A DNA stretch of 45,866 bases, taken from NCBI GenBank assembly GCA_040398425.1, contig JBBATZ010000034.1, forward strand, positions 1 through 45,866. The letters run 5' to 3'. The DNA comes from UBA7672 sp040398425. GTDB taxonomy: Bacteria > Pseudomonadota > Alphaproteobacteria > Caulobacterales > Hyphomonadaceae. The position numbers and the translations under genes are program-made. Each line of letters opens with the position of its first letter. Position 1 is the first letter of the stretch. Under the pieces are notes generated by a model. It did not search any database and was not told the DNA's origin. It saw nothing but the letters and a program-made list of their open reading frames with translations. This document shows positions 7,485 to 14,579 of the stretch, piece by piece.

Positions 7485-7967
7485 ATGCTGGTGCCGCCGG
7501 CAGCCGAACCCGTGGGGCTGGTCGAAGCCAAGGACTATCTGCGCATTGTCGGTGATGGGCAGGATGGGCTGGTGGGTGAGTTGATTGCGGCGGCGCGGTC
7601 TCCCGTCGAGGAACTCACCGGCGTAGCGATGATCACGCGCAGCTTGCGCTTGACGCACGACTGGTGGCCGCAGGGGACGGCGGAGCGGCGGTGGGTGCGT
7701 CTGCCGGTGAGGCCGTCGCGCGCGCTGAATGCGGTGCGTGTCTACAATGGCTTTGGCGTCGCGAGCGATGTGACGAGCCGGTTCACCCTGCCGGCTGGGC
7801 GATCAGCGAAGCTGAGGTGGACGGACGGCGTGTTTCCGTGGCCGGGGCTGCGCCTCGGCGGGATCGAGACCGACTACGCGGCAGGGTTAGATGAAGCGCC
7901 GGAGGATGTTGCGGAAGGACTGCGGCTCGCGGTGATGCGACTGAAGGCGATCGTGGAGGCGGTCTAG
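7485..7967 (+). CDS. Head-tail connector, phiE125 gp8/GTA gp6-like, possibly shortened
   Basis: A product of about 160 residues from ATG 7485. The opening VPPAAEPVGLVEAKDYLRIV followed by LVGELIAAARSPVEELTGVA and ITRSLRLTHDWWP is the standard start of the phage conserved protein that sits next to the capsid gene and forms the adaptor ring under the portal. ATG 7473 is possible but sits on the AAAGGA motif; 7485 gives better spacing. The end, LRLAVMRLKAIVEAV, stops soon after the helix where homologues usually continue (Rhodobacter gp6 is about 200 residues), so the C-terminus may be trimmed. The TAG stop lies in CTAG shared with the convergent OPT gene. It is over 3 kb from the capsid remnant, with foreign genes in between. 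Confidence 0.75.
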   Translation: MLVPPAAEPVGLVEAKDYLRIVGDGQDGLVGELIAAARSPVEELTGVAMITRSLRLTHDWWPQGTAERRWVRLPVRPSRALNAVRVYNGFGVASDVTSRFTLPAGRSAKLRWTDGVFPWPGLRLGGIETDYAAGLDEAPEDVAEGLRLAVMRLKAIVEAV

Positions 7968-9946
7968 ACCTTCGCCGCTTTGGATCTCGTCCACGCGTAG
8001 AGGCCATAGACTACGACGAGGAAGGCCGGGACCGCCACGAACATGGCAGGCCAACCGGCGTCTGCAGGTATCAGTCCGAAGGGTTCACCATTGTTGGTCG
8101 AGACAATGACAGCGGCCGTAAAGACGCCGAACAGGCTCTCGCCGACGATGAGACCTGAGGCGAGCAGGACGCCAAGGCGCTTTGCAGTTTCGGCGTAGGA
8201 CGTCTTCGACACCCAGTTGTCGTACAGCTTGCCCGCGATAGCGCCGAGGACGACTGCCATGGTGGTCGCCATCGGCAGGTAGATGCCCATAGCGACGGCG
8301 AGCGGCGGCGCCTTGCGCTTTCCTGCGGAGGTCCGGACGAGCAGTTCGTCAACGATGACAAGAACGACGCCAAGAGCCGCGCCAATGCCGATGAGGTCCC
8401 AGCGGAGGTTGCCGTCGATGACGCCGCCAGCCAGCGCGGAGATCAGCGTGGCTTGCGGCGCCGGCAGCGGCTGGGCACCGGGAACGGTTGCGGGCGGACC
8501 ACCAGCGAAGCCGTAGGCGCCGTTCAGAAGATCCAGGATCGGCGGGATTACCAGCGAGCCTGCGATAACGCCGACCAGAAGCGCGGTTTGCTGGCGCCAG
8601 GGGGTCGCGCCGACGAGTTGGCCGGTCTTGAGATCCTGCAGGTTATCGTTCGAGATGACTGCAACAGCAAAGACGACTGCGGTGATCATCAGGGCGAAGG
8701 CGACAATGGAGCGGTCGGCGGGAATCGCAAGCAGTTGCATCGCGCCCAGCATCAGGCTGGCGGCGGCGATGATGGCGATGATGCCGACGCCCGAGACGGG
8801 GCTGTTCGACGAACCGATCAGACCGGCCATGTAGCCGCAGACAGCTGCGACGATGAAGCCGATGAGGACGACGTAGAGCAGACCGCCGGCCACGATGGCT
8901 GGCGCCTGGGCCGCGAGCGGCGTACCGTTGGTGAAGGACCAGAGCAGGACGCCGATGGCCGCGAGCACGACGACGGAAATCAGGCTGACGAGCTTTATCG
9001 GGATGTCCTGCTCGGTGATGTCGAGCACCTGATGGGCGGTGCGGGCGCGCTGGGCCGCAAGAGCGGAGGTGACGCCGGCGATGAGGGGCCCGGCGAGCTT
9101 GAGCAGCGTCCAGATGGCGGCGATGCCGATGGCGCCTGCGCCGATGAAGCGGACCTGAGTACGCCAGAGGGTGGTGGCGATCTCTTCAACCGAGCCCTCG
9201 CCGCCCTGCATGGCGGTCATGATCGGCACGGCGACGCCCCAGGCGATGATGACGCCGACGAGCATGGAGAGTCCGACAGCGAGACCGACGAGGTGTCCGG
9301 CGCCGAGAAGCGCCAGCGATAGGCCGCCGCTGAGGCCGGTCACGCCTGCGCCGACCTTGAAGAAGGTCGCGGCCTCGGTGACGAAAACGCGGGCTGCGGC
9401 GAGGAAGGCAAACAGGGCCGAGGCGATCGCGCCGACGACGACGGTGACCAGGCCAGCCTTGTTTTCGCGAACTGCGGATTCGGTCTGGTCAGCGCCGCGC
9501 GAGCCGACCTTGAGCACTTCGGCTGCGGCAATGCCTTCGGGATAAGGCAGGTCGGTGTTGACGACGAGAGCGCGTCGAAGAGGGATCGAGAAGGTGACGC
9601 CGAGGATGCCGCCGAAGGCGCAGATGAGGAAGGACTGCCAGAACGGGAAGTTCGTCCACCAGCCGACCATGACGAGGGCCGGGAGGACGAAAATAATCGA
9701 GGACATTGCGCCGCCAACCGAGGCGACGGTCTGGACCGTCATGTTTTCCCATATTGTCGAGGTCTTGAAGACGCGCAGCAACGCCATCGAAATGACGGCG
9801 GCGGGGATGGCAGAAGCAAAGGTAAGGCCAACCTTGAGGCCGAGATAGACGTTTGCGGCCGTGAAGATGACGCCCAGGATCGATCCGAGGATCAGGGCCC
9901 GGAGCGTCAACTCGATCCGCTTCGTTGGCAGGGTGGTGTCGGTCAT
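7964..9946 (-). CDS. OPT-family oligopeptide transporter
   Basis: A 660-residue integral membrane protein with about 15-16 hydrophobic segments. Features of bacterial OPT transporters are visible: the N-terminal LTLRALILGSILGVIFTAAN, FSIPLRRALVVNTDLPYPEG (the conserved NxxLPYPEG cytoplasmic motif), and GLIGSSNSPVSGVGI in the middle. Family members import di- to pentapeptides or metal chelates by proton coupling; the substrate here is unknown. ATG at 9946. The stop shares the CTAG tetranucleotide with the connector gene, so the two genes converge with a 4-base overlap and no terminator between them. It is likely cargo in the decayed cluster, since no phage has a role for it. Confidence 0.92.
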   Translation of the reverse strand: MTDTTLPTKRIELTLRALILGSILGVIFTAANVYLGLKVGLTFASAIPAAVISMALLRVFKTSTIWENMTVQTVASVGGAMSSIIFVLPALVMVGWWTNFPFWQSFLICAFGGILGVTFSIPLRRALVVNTDLPYPEGIAAAEVLKVGSRGADQTESAVRENKAGLVTVVVGAIASALFAFLAAARVFVTEAATFFKVGAGVTGLSGGLSLALLGAGHLVGLAVGLSMLVGVIIAWGVAVPIMTAMQGGEGSVEEIATTLWRTQVRFIGAGAIGIAAIWTLLKLAGPLIAGVTSALAAQRARTAHQVLDITEQDIPIKLVSLISVVVLAAIGVLLWSFTNGTPLAAQAPAIVAGGLLYVVLIGFIVAAVCGYMAGLIGSSNSPVSGVGIIAIIAAASLMLGAMQLLAIPADRSIVAFALMITAVVFAVAVISNDNLQDLKTGQLVGATPWRQQTALLVGVIAGSLVIPPILDLLNGAYGFAGGPPATVPGAQPLPAPQATLISALAGGVIDGNLRWDLIGIGAALGVVLVIVDELLVRTSAGKRKAPPLAVAMGIYLPMATTMAVVLGAIAGKLYDNWVSKTSYAETAKRLGVLLASGLIVGESLFGVFTAAVIVSTNNGEPFGLIPADAGWPAMFVAVPAFLVVVYGLYAWTRSKAAKV

Positions 9947-10010
9947 TGTGGCGCGGCCCCTCAGCTTTGGCGGGAGCTAAGCCGACAATGGCTGTGAGGG
10001 CAATGCGGGC

Positions 10011-10499
10011 CTAGTAGCGGCGGCCCAGACGTCCAGCCGCATAGACGAGCGCGCCGCCGAGTAGACACGTAATTGCCAGCTCAGCCGTAAGGGCCGGCAT
10101 GGGTATTCTGGAATAGAGGTCCGGCCTCGCGTGCATGATGGCGGTGTAGAAACCGGCGAGGCTGCCCACGACGAGGCCCGAGGAGCCCAGGATAATCGCG
10201 ATCGTGCGGAGGGACTCAACGACATCCCGGCGGCGGCGGCCGACGTATTTCCGGCCGACATGGTGGGATTGGCCGTTAAGTAGCCACGCTAGGAACAGGA
10301 CCGCGAGGCCGAAGGCGACCAGACCAGCAAGGCCGAGCGAAGACATTCCGGTGGTGTAGGCGACCGCAAGTCCGGGCGCATCAGCTGGCGTTCCCGATGG
10401 AGGACGGGTGAAACTCAGCGCTACCGGAATGCCGGTCAGCAGCAGCAATAGGCTCGCGCCTGAAATGATGCGAAGTCGCCGAGGCTTGAAGAAGCGCAT
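10011..10499 (-). CDS. Small membrane protein of unknown function
   Basis: A 162-residue protein with four predicted membrane segments (about residues 11-29, 52-72, 98-120 and 134-154) and a basic loop GRKYVGRRRRDVVESL between segments 2 and 3, which should be cytoplasmic. No family motif was recognised. It lies 64 bases upstream of the OPT gene on the same strand, so both may share a transcript, but nothing links it functionally. The 160 bases before its start hold no gene that I can support. Confidence 0.6.
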   Translation of the reverse strand: MRFFKPRRLRIISGASLLLLLTGIPVALSFTRPPSGTPADAPGLAVAYTTGMSSLGLAGLVAFGLAVLFLAWLLNGQSHHVGRKYVGRRRRDVVESLRTIAIILGSSGLVVGSLAGFYTAIMHARPDLYSRIPMPALTAELAITCLLGGALVYAAGRLGRRY

Positions 10500-10659
10500 T
10501 GAGATATCCGCCCGAAACCTCTTTTGCAGATCAGTGTTAAGACGGACTTCGCAACATCGAGAAATTTCGACAAACCGCGACGTTCGGGATGATTTCCTTG
10601 CAATACGGATTCGCGGTCTGCGAAATTGGCGCTTGGTGCCGACCTAAGGTGCTGTGGCC

Positions 10660-11091
10660 CTAAAGAAGCGTGGCGAGAACGCCGAGCATCTTTTCCCATG
10701 AGCCGCGGACGCGATCGACAAAGTCGGCGTATTCCGGCGGCATGTCATGCGTAAGGCGAAGCGAGCAGCCGTCGGCGGTCGGGGTGATGTCGATGTTGAC
10801 CGTCGAGCTGTCGGGCTGTGGGTCGACGGCCCAGGTAAATACGATGCGGTTTGGCGGCGTCAGTTCCAGATACGCGCCGACATGATCAAGCTCCTGATCG
10901 CCGCGCCGGACCTTGAAGGAGAAACGTCCGCCGACTTTTGGATCGTTACGGATGTGGAGGATTTCCTCCTCGCGCAATAGCGGCCCGAACATGAAGCGCG
11001 CGATCATCGCGGGATCGCGGATGGCGTCGTAGACGCGCTGGGCCGGGACGCGGAAGGCTTGCACGGCGATGGCGGCGGGTTTGGCGCTCAT
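10660..11091 (-). CDS. SRPBCC/AHSA1-domain protein 1
   Basis: A 143-residue single-domain member of the Activator of Hsp90 ATPase homologue 1-like (AHSA1/START-like) family. The pattern AIAVQAFRVPAQRVYDAIRD, PAMIARFMFGP, KVGGRFSFKVRRGDQELDHV, GAYLELTPPNRIVFTW and SLRLTHDMPPEYADFVDRVR is typical. These proteins have a deep hydrophobic pocket; most bacterial examples next to ArsR genes have no known ligand. Its ATG lies three bases after the stop of the second AHSA1 gene, so it is the last gene of a three-gene operon under the ArsR-type regulator. Confidence 0.85.
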   Translation of the reverse strand: MSAKPAAIAVQAFRVPAQRVYDAIRDPAMIARFMFGPLLREEEILHIRNDPKVGGRFSFKVRRGDQELDHVGAYLELTPPNRIVFTWAVDPQPDSSTVNIDITPTADGCSLRLTHDMPPEYADFVDRVRGSWEKMLGVLATLL

Positions 11092-11094
11092 AGC

Positions 11095-11565
11095 TCACAT
11101 TCCTTCGGGCCATTTTGAAGTTTCCGCGAGCGGTTGTCCGGTCTCAAGCAAGGATTTGAGGCTGGACATCAGAGACGGCCAACCTTGTGAAACGGCATCG
11201 ATGAGCTTCGATTTCGGCCGCTCCATTTCGTGCGTGAGCGTCAGCTTGACGGAGCTGGACATCTGCTCGCGCTCATAGGTAAGGGTCGAATGACCTTCCG
11301 CCTGAAGGTCTGTAAGGAACTGGTTCTCCCAAGTGAGGACCAGTTTGCGAGGCTTGTCGGCGAGAATGATTCTGCCGCTGTCGGCGATGCGGCCATCAGG
11401 GATCATGGCGCGCCAGTCGCTTCCGGGCGTCCACTGAGAGACCTGCCATGTCTCGCACCAGTAACGCCTGGTGAACTCTGGCTGCGTGAGCGCGTTCCAG
11501 AGTTTCTCTGGCGTTGTGGCGATGTGGAAGACGTAGACGACACGCGACTGCGACGTGTGGGTCAT
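11095..11565 (-). CDS. SRPBCC/AHSA1-domain protein 2
   Basis: A 156-residue AHSA1-like protein starting at ATG 11565, which overlaps the TGA of the regulator gene (ATGA). Characteristic pieces are VVYVFHIATTPEKLWNALTQ, PEFTRRYWCETWQVSQWTPG, ADKPRKLVLTWENQF and KLIDAVSQGWPSLMSSLKSL. The longer open frame up to 11934 only reads through the regulator in another frame and is not credible. Together with AHSA1 protein 1 it forms a divergent pair; the two share little identity and probably bind different ligands. Confidence 0.87.
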   Translation of the reverse strand: MTHTSQSRVVYVFHIATTPEKLWNALTQPEFTRRYWCETWQVSQWTPGSDWRAMIPDGRIADSGRIILADKPRKLVLTWENQFLTDLQAEGHSTLTYEREQMSSSVKLTLTHEMERPKSKLIDAVSQGWPSLMSSLKSLLETGQPLAETSKWPEGM

Positions 11566-11870
11566 TCTGACTCCAGTCTCTTTTTCAAGTCTACCAGGGC
11601 GTTGACCCGATGGCGCTCGAACTTGCGTATCCAGCGATTGGCGATCTCTGCGATCGGCACCGCGTTGAGATAGTGCAGCTTCTCGCGGCCGCATTTGATG
11701 GTTGCGACAAGGTTGGCTTCTTCCAGGATCGCGATGTGTTTCGAGACGGCCTGACGCGACATATCGAGGCCGGCGCACAGCTCGTTCAGCGTCTGGCCGG
11801 AATGGCCGCAGAGGCTGTCGAGCAGGGCTCGTCGGCTGTCGTCGGTCACCGCTCGGAACACAAGATTCAT
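11562..11870 (-). CDS. ArsR-family transcriptional regulator
   Basis: A 102-residue winged-helix protein. FRAVTDDSRRALLDSLCGHS and QTLNELCAGLDMSRQAVSKH, with the recognition helix SRQAVSKHIAILEEANLV, then GREKLHYLNAVPIAEIANRW, match the ArsR/SmtB subgroup that controls SRPBCC genes. The metal-binding ELCVCDL motif of ArsR is absent, so a metal effector is unlikely. It is the first gene of the operon and is preceded by a perfect 18-bp palindrome 12 bases from its start codon, the probable operator for autorepression. Confidence 0.9.
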   Translation of the reverse strand: MNLVFRAVTDDSRRALLDSLCGHSGQTLNELCAGLDMSRQAVSKHIAILEEANLVATIKCGREKLHYLNAVPIAEIANRWIRKFERHRVNALVDLKKRLESE

Positions 11871-11881
11871 GTCCTTTAATA

Positions 11882-11899
11882 GGCAACCATATGGTTGCC
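11882..11899. promoter_or_regulatory. Perfect 18-bp palindrome, probable ArsR-family operator
   Basis: GGCAACCATATGGTTGCC is its own reverse complement. It sits 12-29 bases upstream of the regulator's ATG. A CAACC...GGTTG inverted repeat is what I would expect in front of ArsR-SRPBCC operons; binding itself is inferred. Confidence 0.7.
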
Positions 11900-11945
11900 G
11901 GTTGATACCTGCGCTTCAGAATAGGAGAGAGCAATTGCGGGCGAG

Positions 11946-13164
11946 CGAGGCCGCGACGTGCTGATCAGCATTGGCGATGGCGATGAACCGGAGGCGCTTG
12001 TTCTGGTGGCGGGGATACGCGCGCGAACGATCAACCTAACGGTTGGTCTCGCTGATGAACTGGCTGGCCAGATGGCGTTGCGGCGTGAGCGAGTGCGGTT
12101 TGCAATAGCGGCGAATGGCTCGCCGATTGAAGCTGGCCACGTTGTCGTGATTGATGATTTTCAGCTCAGGATCATCGAGGTTTCCGATGGGAAGATGATT
12201 GCGTTCGAGGTCGGGCGCGCATTGACGCCAGCCTTGCCGGTGTCGTCACTGGGAGCGTTCTTGTCGCCGGAGCCGGATGCGGTGATTGTTGATACACCGG
12301 CCTGCCTGGTGAAGAGGATGACCTGCGGCCGCTCGCGTTTGCGTTTGCGGATCCGTGGAAGGGAGCTGTCCCGTTGAGTGGCGGCGCGGATGCGGATCAG
12401 CTTGCGAGTCGGGCGAGCATCGAACGCCCGTGCGCGGTGGGGAGATTGATGTCAGCCCTTTTTCCGCACGTGTCGGGTCGCTGGCAGAAGACGTTGGTTT
12501 GGGTAGAGGTGCCGGGAGCAACCTTGTCGTCCGGCAGCAGGAGCGCGGCGCTGAACGGCGCGAACCGCGCGCTGGTCGAAACGAGCGTCGGCTGAGAGAT
12601 GATCCAGTTACTTGAGGCGGGACTGGTCGATGTAAACACCTACAGCTGACGGGGCTCTTGCGTGGGCAGCAGGGTTCCGGGTCGGCCATGAGCGCAGGGG
12701 CCGCCGAGAGCGCCCGTATCGTGTTTCTGACGGGTGCTGAGCAGCGGCTGGCGGTTGCGGACTGGGAGCGGGGGCTGGAGATGGTGTGGTCAGCGGGCGA
12801 ATGGTCGGGGGGCTACACCCATGCTGCAGTGGCGGCGCGGCCGTGGTCGCCGGCGCATCTGCGAGTGGTGTGGGATGACGGTGATGTTGTGCTCAGCTGG
12901 ATTCGCCGCGTCCGGAAGGTTGGCGATCGCTGGGGGGCGGGCGGGCCCCCCGTGGAAGGGGGCGAGGGCTATCGTATCCGGGCGTCGGGCGGAGAATCGA
13001 TGCGCGAGTGGGACGTTCTGACGACCACCGGCACTTATGCCGCAGCGGACCAGGTGATGGACTTTCCTTCAGGTGGAATTGCGCTGCTGGAGGTCTCCCA
13101 GCTCGGCCCAGATGGTCAACCTGGCGACTGGACGGGGATTTCACAGACCATTCTCGCCCCTTGA
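11946..13164 (+). pseudogene. GTA gp15-like tail-tip/host-specificity protein, C-terminal remnant with two frameshifts and a stop
   Basis: Three frames together spell the last ~400 residues of the large GTA host-specificity protein. Frame one (to about 12300) has GDGDEPEALVLVAGIRARTI, NLTVGLADELAGQMALRRER and DAVIVDTPA. One base is then missing and the next frame reads PGEEDDLRPLAFAFADPWKG to LVETSVG. TGA at 12593 stands where homologues have Trp, followed in frame by EMIQLLEAGLVDVNTY. A second base is lost near 12647 and the last frame gives LTGLLRGQQGSGSAMSAGAA, ARPWSPAHLRVVWDDGD, VLSWIRR and the closing SQLGPDGQPGDWTGI. In intact clusters this ~1300-residue protein forms the tail tip that contacts the recipient cell. 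The N-terminal two thirds are gone, replaced by the ArsR operon in the opposite direction. Confidence 0.78.
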
Positions 13165-13271
13165 GCGAATTGCGACGTTGGTTTTGGCTCAATATCTCCA
13201 TCTTCTGGCTTGTGTTGCAGGGGGGTGAGGTCCCACGCTAGAAGCTAGTTTTATTCGGCAAGGATCAGCAG

Positions 13272-14159
13272 TTGAGCTGGGATCCCTATGCGGCGCTAGG
13301 CGTACCAAAGTCCTCAAGCGCCGAGGAAATCAGGAAAGTGTATCGCAAGCTCGCAAAAGAGCTGCACCCTGACGTGCGCCCTGGCGACACGTCAGCAAAC
13401 GAGCGCTTCAAGCGTGTGACTGCAGCGTTCAACATGCTCACCCACGAACCGATGCGGGCGCGCTATGATCGTGGCGAGATCGATGCCGATGGCAACGAGA
13501 AGCCCCAATTCCATCCAGGTGGCGGTTTTGCCGGCGCGGCAGGTGCCCGAGCGCGGGCGGGTAATGGACGTGGCGACGTCTTCGAAGACCTGTTCGACGG
13601 GCTGTTCAGTCGGGGTGGCGGTTCGCGCGGCTTTGGCCAGCAGCGCGGCGAGGACGTCCGCTACCGCATGGAGATTGATTTTCTCGATGCGGTGAATGGC
13701 GGCAAGCGTCGCGTGACGATGTCAGACGGGCGCACGCTCGATCTGGCGATCCCGGCAGGACTGACATCGGGCCAGACGCTGCGACTCAAGAATCAAGGAT
13801 TGCCGGGTGTCGGTGGCGGACCCTCGGGCGATGCGTTGGTCGAGATAAAGGTCGGCGAGCATCCGGTATTCCGGCGGGATGGCGACGATATCCGGATGGA
13901 CCTGAAGATCACACTGGCCGAGGCGGTTGAGGGCGGCAAAGTGCCGGTGCAGACGCCGTCGGGCCCGGTAACCATGTCGGTGCCGGCTGGATCGAGTTCG
14001 GGCGACCTGTTGAAGCTGCGCGCCAAGGGTGTGCAGACGCGCCCAATGCCCGGCGACCTGCTGGTGCGGATCATGATCGTCCTGCCGCGAAAGGACGATC
14101 CGGAGCTTCGGGAATTCATCCGCACCTGGCCCGGGCGCAAGATCGACATCCAGCGATGA
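13272..14159 (+). CDS. DnaJ/CbpA-type co-chaperone (J-domain protein)
   Basis: A 295-residue type B J protein. The J domain (residues 2-67) has the HPD motif at 32-34. A Gly/Phe-rich linker (GGGFAGAAGARARAGNGRGD ... FDGLFSRGGGSRGFGQQ) follows. There is no CxxCxGxG zinc-finger domain, and two C-terminal substrate-binding beta domains start at VRYRMEIDFLDAVNGGKRRV, with the typical IPAGLTSGQTLRLKNQG and GDLLVRIMIVLP. The start is TTG 13272 with AAGGA upstream; no better start precedes it. It stimulates DnaK ATPase in the cytosol. It is the first clearly functional host gene after the phage remnants and lies 107 bases downstream of them. Confidence 0.9.
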   Translation: MSWDPYAALGVPKSSSAEEIRKVYRKLAKELHPDVRPGDTSANERFKRVTAAFNMLTHEPMRARYDRGEIDADGNEKPQFHPGGGFAGAAGARARAGNGRGDVFEDLFDGLFSRGGGSRGFGQQRGEDVRYRMEIDFLDAVNGGKRRVTMSDGRTLDLAIPAGLTSGQTLRLKNQGLPGVGGGPSGDALVEIKVGEHPVFRRDGDDIRMDLKITLAEAVEGGKVPVQTPSGPVTMSVPAGSSSGDLLKLRAKGVQTRPMPGDLLVRIMIVLPRKDDPELREFIRTWPGRKIDIQR

Positions 14160-14219
14160 TGTCAGGCGAAAGCGGTGAAACGCTGCGGAAACTGCAAGAC
14201 TTTCGCGTATCTGGCGCCC

Positions 14220-14235
14220 GTTCAGACAGGGTTCA
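14220..14235 (+). promoter_or_regulatory. Direct repeat before the PepSY-feuPQ-like operon
   Basis: GTTCA occurs at 14220-14224 and again at 14231-14235, an 11-bp period that places both on one DNA face, as OmpR/PhoP-type regulators prefer. It lies 26-41 bases before the PepSY gene's ATG. The downstream OmpR-type regulator is the natural candidate to bind it. Confidence 0.4.
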
Positions 14236-14260
14236 CTGTGTCAACGGTAAACCCGGTTTC

Positions 14261-14563
14261 ATGTTTCGCAGAGCCCTCCTTCCCCTGATTGCCGCCACGC
14301 TGGCCGCGGGACTGACCGCGTCTCCCGCCGCAGCTCAGCGCGGTGATTCGCCGTTCTCGTCGCAATGGGATCGCCCGCGCGAGGAGCGGGCGCCGCAACG
14401 CGACGTTCCGCTCAGCGACGTGCTGCGCGACCTCCGCAGCAGGTATGGCGGCCAACATCTCGATGCACAGAAGGTCGGCGAGTACTACATCATAGCCTGG
14501 ATGACGACCGATGGACGCCGCCTGAACATTCGCGTCAATGCCGCCACCGGCCGTGAAGAGTAA
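14261..14563 (+). CDS. Small exported PepSY-domain protein
   Basis: A 100-residue protein from ATG 14261 with a Sec signal peptide (residues 1-24, cleavage after AAA in SPAAAQ). The mature part, VPLSDVLRDLRSRYGGQHLD and IIAWMTTDGRRLNIRVNAAT, is a single PepSY-like domain. Such proteins act in the periplasm and are often encoded with, and controlled by, PhoPQ-like two-component pairs, possibly as feedback inhibitors or ligands of the sensor. It is 16 bases upstream of the response regulator gene, so cotranscription is likely. The longer frame from 14156 overlaps the dnaJ-like stop and lacks a ribosome binding site. Confidence 0.75.
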   Translation: MFRRALLPLIAATLAAGLTASPAAAQRGDSPFSSQWDRPREERAPQRDVPLSDVLRDLRSRYGGQHLDAQKVGEYYIIAWMTTDGRRLNIRVNAATGREE

Positions 14564-14579
14564 TCGCTGAAGGACTGCC

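Larger units (their letters stand above)
1..13164 (+). mobile_element. Decayed, interrupted GTA/HK97-type head-and-tail gene cluster
   Basis: Four recognisable phage-type genes lie on one strand in the order typical of the Rhodobacterales/Caulobacterales GTA cluster: prohead protease, major capsid, head-tail connector (phiE125 gp8/GTA gp6-like), and the C-terminal part of the large tail-tip/host-specificity protein (GTA gp15-like). A portal-side gene end precedes the protease with a TGATG overlap. Protease, capsid and tail-tip genes carry stops or frameshifts. The intermediate genes expected from the canonical order (head closure, major tail, tape measure and so on) are absent. Blocks of cellular genes sit between the remnants. 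I see no integrase, transposase or flanking direct repeats, so the way the insertions occurred is unknown. Whether the ancestor was a GTA or an ordinary prophage is inferred from order and protein similarity. Confidence 0.75.

Noticed and set aside
8453..9322. 289-codon Asp/Gly-rich frame opposite the OPT gene
   Set aside because: Composition mirrors the antisense of membrane helices; the OPT gene is certain on the other strand.
11095..11934. 279-residue version of the AHSA1 protein
   Set aside because: Its first 123 codons run through the ArsR gene in another frame; ATG 11565 with an ATGA overlap is the natural start.
1..13164. Insertion sequences or an integrase as the cause of the interrupted cluster
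   Set aside because: No transposase, integrase, terminal inverted repeats or target duplications could be seen at the junctions by eye.
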